Assembly: GCA_027405735.1 (NCBI GenBank)
Contig: JAPEHQ010000017.1
Coordinates: 689,501 to 753,500 of the forward strand
From: Mucor racemosus
Taxonomy: Eukaryota; Mucoromycota; Mucoromycetes; Mucorales; Mucoraceae
Direction: 5' to 3'
Length of the DNA: 64,000 nt
The position numbers were made by a program, and so were the translations under genes. The stretch's first letter is position 1, and each line of letters begins with the position of its first letter. This document shows positions 61,730 to 64,000 of this stretch, one piece after another. Under the pieces are notes generated by a model. It saw only the letters and a program-made list of their open reading frames with translations, searched no databases and was not told where the DNA came from.

Positions 61730-62318
61730 GGATTTACATCTAGATATACGTTCTCCCCATATTCATACCTTTGATTCTCGAAAAAGTTATCAAATATCGT
61801 CAAGTATCTTCTTTGGAAGCTTAAAGCGGAATCTCAATTTTAGAAAATAATATTCTTTGATAGATGAATTTGGACACTTTTCGATTTTTTTGTCGCCTAC
61901 TTTCGCGAATTTGAAGACAATAGTGTTAATAAGTACACAAATAAAAAATACATAAATATACAAAATTAAATGCTTTATATACTGTGATAAAAAAATAAAT
62001 TATTATTACGCTAAAATATTTCATGAAAATCCTTTAACCAAAAAATTGTTTTTGAGCCAAAAATAAAAATTTTAAGTATATGATGTTCAATATTAAGTTT
62101 TTAAACAATTTCATTTAATAGTATCTACAATTTTCTCTCACGATGTTGCACATTTTGACGTTGTTTTGGATGTTAAAAATGGTTTTTTCTGTTTTTTGAT
62201 CAAAATCATGAGTGTTGGTAAGGATGAAATGGGGTTCAAAATGTCCGCTAAATAATCTGAATTTTCAGTCTGTACATGTTTAAACGTAACAAAAGTGATG
62301 TATTTTTACATCATATAT
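61730..62318 (-). repeat. Diverged fragment of repeat R
   Basis: Same orientation as R copy 3 (matches about 49930-50530). Clearest shared words are CATGAAAATCCTTTAA, CTACAATTTTCTCTCAC and AAAATCATGAGTGTTGGTAAGGAT. It is much more diverged than copies 1-3, so it is older. It ends at the kinase-gene fragment. Confidence 0.65.
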
Positions 62319-62319
62319 C

Positions 62320-62370
62320 TCTCCTTGGTGCTTTCGGTTTGCAGATATTGGATAATTGCTGTGGGAATAT
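62320..62370 (-). repeat. Second dispersed fragment of the sphingoid-base kinase gene
   Basis: About 50 bases match the kinase gene (56979-57029) in the same orientation, with about six differences. It joins directly onto the diverged R fragment. It shares with the copy at 57686 a T where the kinase gene has C in a CpG. Confidence 0.75.
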
Positions 62371-62658
62371 ATGTAGTTAATTAATAATTGGATATTTATC
62401 TGTTTCGAAATTTGCATAAATATACGAATGCATTCTTTAATTTCCAATTTAAATTATCATGAAACTTTGAGGCGTTCGTCCTATTTTGACTATTTTGAAC
62501 GATCGACATAAACAAATGCCACCACATTTTGGTTCGTTTATCAAATGCTTCTAGATATTCACACTGTTTAATAAGAATATGTTTATTTGTCTATAAGGTT
62601 TTGCATATAACAATTCATGTGTTTTTTATTACTTCATACTATGTTAAGCAACTAATCA
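62371..62658. other. Short gene-free spacer
   Basis: AT-rich. The plus-strand frame reaching across 62529-62717 overlaps the acidic-repeat remnant on the other strand and has no domain. Confidence 0.35.
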
Positions 62659-63118
62659 CTAAATCTCTCGACCTAACAAGACATGTTTTCTTCCTCTACG
62701 AAGCAAACGGTTATTGAGCTCTTTTGAATATATGTCGTCTTTAAAGGATACCTCATTATCCTCATTAAAATAAGCTTCTTCATTTTGGCTTGAGGAATGC
62801 TCTTCAGAATCATCCAATTCTTGTTGAAGCTCATAAACATCCATAAATCATTGAACTTTATGATCATTTTTTAGCTCTTGTAAAACCTCGTATACATTTA
62901 TTAATTGCTAAAGTTTGTAATCATCCACATCTTGCTGAAGTTCGTCATCTAAATCGTGTTCAAGTTCATAATAATCCTCATCACCGTACAAATAATATCG
63001 AAATTCATCATCCAAATCTTGTTCAAACTCATTGTCGTCTTCATCACCATACAAATTTTCCGGAAACTCACCATCCAAGTATTGCTCAAGTTCTAAATCA
63101 TCAATTTGGTATGAGTTG
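62659..63118 (-). pseudogene. Acidic repeat protein gene with in-frame stops
   Basis: One frame on the minus strand encodes tandem acidic units of about 22 residues: LYGDEDDNEFEQDLDDE, then LYGDEDYYELEHDLDDE, then shorter decayed units ending YELQQELDDSEEHSS. The C-terminus is basic (RRGRKHVLLGREI). Two stops break the frame (TAG at 62908-62910, TGA at 62848-62850) and no start codon is evident upstream. Internal repeats and the intact remainder suggest a formerly coding gene. Family not recognised; the function is unknown. Confidence 0.5.
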
Positions 63119-63680
63119 TTATTATACAGTTTATTAATATTCGGTTTTCAAGCAGTGAAAAAATAAGCTCAGATTTTTAACGAGTCTATTTCAATCCCTG
63201 TCAAGCGAAATATTCATTTATATTATTTATCTTTGGCATCTCAAGTATACCTCATGTTTTTATTGTTCTATTTTATTACAAAAAAGTATCGCACTTGAGG
63301 TTTAAAAACTAGCCATAATTGACTCAAAAATTACAAAGTTCAAATACCGGTGTTCATTATATGAAAAATCCTGATATGCATAAATTAAATGATCAACTTT
63401 AATCAACAATAATATATATTAATTTTGCATGCAAATAAACAATGGACAAAATGACTAATGTATTTGATGTATTTGATATTTATTAAGTGTTTTTAATTAC
63501 AATAATATGAGAATAATGAGATTTGTGTAAAAAGCATTTTCATCTTTTTTTTTTTCTGTATGTGTGGAATAAAATCTTTTGAATGGTGAGTGTTGTGTGC
63601 AATTGCGTTAAAAAATATAGAAAAGAGGCCAGGAGCGGGAAATGAGGTAAATAATGTGTTGTTAAAGAAAGGGGGAGAAA
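63119..63680. other. Gene-free spacer
   Basis: AT-rich. The right end should be the 3' untranslated region of the KDEL-tailed gene. Confidence 0.4.
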
Positions 63681-64000
63681 TTACAATTCATCCTTAACGG
63701 GCTTCTTGGTTTCCTCATCCTCTACCTTCTTTTCAGCCTCTTCCTTATCTTGGAGGATAGCATCGAGAATTTCTTCTTCCTTGGCCTTTTCAACAGCTTC
63801 AGCAGCAGCATCGGGAATATCATCAAACTTGACAACAGGTTCGAATTTTTCAAGATCAATCTTCTCCTCACCCTCATCAGGAGAAGCAACACCTTCAGCT
63901 TCAGCCTTAGCCTTAGCTTCTGCTTGAACCTTTTCATTGAAAGCAGCTTGAGCAGCTTCCTCAGGAGATTGGAGAACCTTAGTTTCTTCTTGGACCTTCT
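63681..64000 (-). CDS. ER-resident acidic protein, C-terminal end (KDEL), partial
   Basis: The minus-strand frame runs open to the right window edge and ends in KPVKDEL-stop. The visible 105 residues are rich in Ala, Glu and Lys with coiled-coil character (EEAAQAAFNEKVQAEAKAKA, AEAVEKAKEEEILDAIL). KDEL is the ER-retrieval signal, so the product is a lumenal ER protein, perhaps a chaperone or a folding or glycan-processing cofactor. The family cannot be named without the missing N-terminal part. Frequent GAA/AAG/GCT codons suggest strong expression. Confidence 0.85.
   Translation of the reverse strand, partial: KVQEETKVLQSPEEAAQAAFNEKVQAEAKAKAEAEGVASPDEGEEKIDLEKFEPVVKFDDIPDAAAEAVEKAKEEEILDAILQDKEEAEKKVEDEETKKPVKDEL

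Overview
The window looks like nuclear DNA of a filamentous fungus, most likely Mucoromycota (Mucorales or a close relative). The reasons are an AT-rich background, many short (about 50-65 bp) GT-AG introns with GTAAGT-like donors, fungal gene families (CaaX-ended SEL1 protein, fungal WASP, Tfb1, Hfd1-type aldehyde dehydrogenase), and a C-terminal KDEL signal. The species cannot be fixed from sequence alone. Exon structures were built by hand from splice motifs; every multi-exon model listed as intact sums to a multiple of three without internal stops.

Gene islands. 5.5-10.7 kb: one large 8-exon gene fusing a fatty acyl-CoA reductase to a GNPAT/GPAT-like acyltransferase. 11.3-12.3 kb: a broken F-box gene. 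12.9-14.9 kb: two paralogous small secreted Cys-rich proteins. 18.1-27.0 kb: an Rpd3-type histone deacetylase, a CaaX SEL1-repeat protein, a WASP/Las17 actin nucleator and TFIIH subunit Tfb1. 41.6-48.2 kb: an HSF-type transcription factor, a Myb/SANT-like protein, an Hfd1/ALDH3-type aldehyde dehydrogenase, a 55-residue single-membrane-span protein and an AIG1/FAR-17a membrane protein. 54.5-57.2 kb: complex I 24 kDa subunit and a sphingoid-base kinase-like protein. 57.7-59.2 kb: a decayed CWH43 fragment. 60.8-61.3 kb: a protein with a PP1-docking-like motif. 62.7-63.1 kb: a broken acidic-repeat gene. The right edge holds the 3' end of a KDEL-tailed ER protein.

Between the islands lies repeat-rich DNA (about 1-4, 16-17.6, 27-41 and 48-54 kb). 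I separate: (1) a 1.3-1.6 kb repeat with four copies; (2) a TIR element of about 0.6 kb; (3) a long repeat R of about 3.5 kb, one copy near 31-35.5 kb, an inverted copy at 49.9-53.1 kb and a partial copy at 27.3-28.9 kb, two of which carry a fragment resembling the WD region of dynein intermediate chain; (4) LTR-like insertions (TG...CA, 5-bp target duplications) inside R that can be checked against empty sites in the other R copies; (5) a 148-bp CACTA-like MITE and a 235-bp TA-flanked MITE. No transposase, reverse transcriptase or integrase gene is visible, so all elements here look non-autonomous or solo.

Most genes are housekeeping genes of lipid metabolism, chromatin and transcription, actin and respiration, without operon logic. 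The unusual points are the reductase-acyltransferase fusion whose acyltransferase lacks the usual catalytic histidine, and the CWH43 fragment: MITE at one end, an inverted piece of the neighbouring kinase gene at the other, and in-frame stops that look like G-to-A changes.
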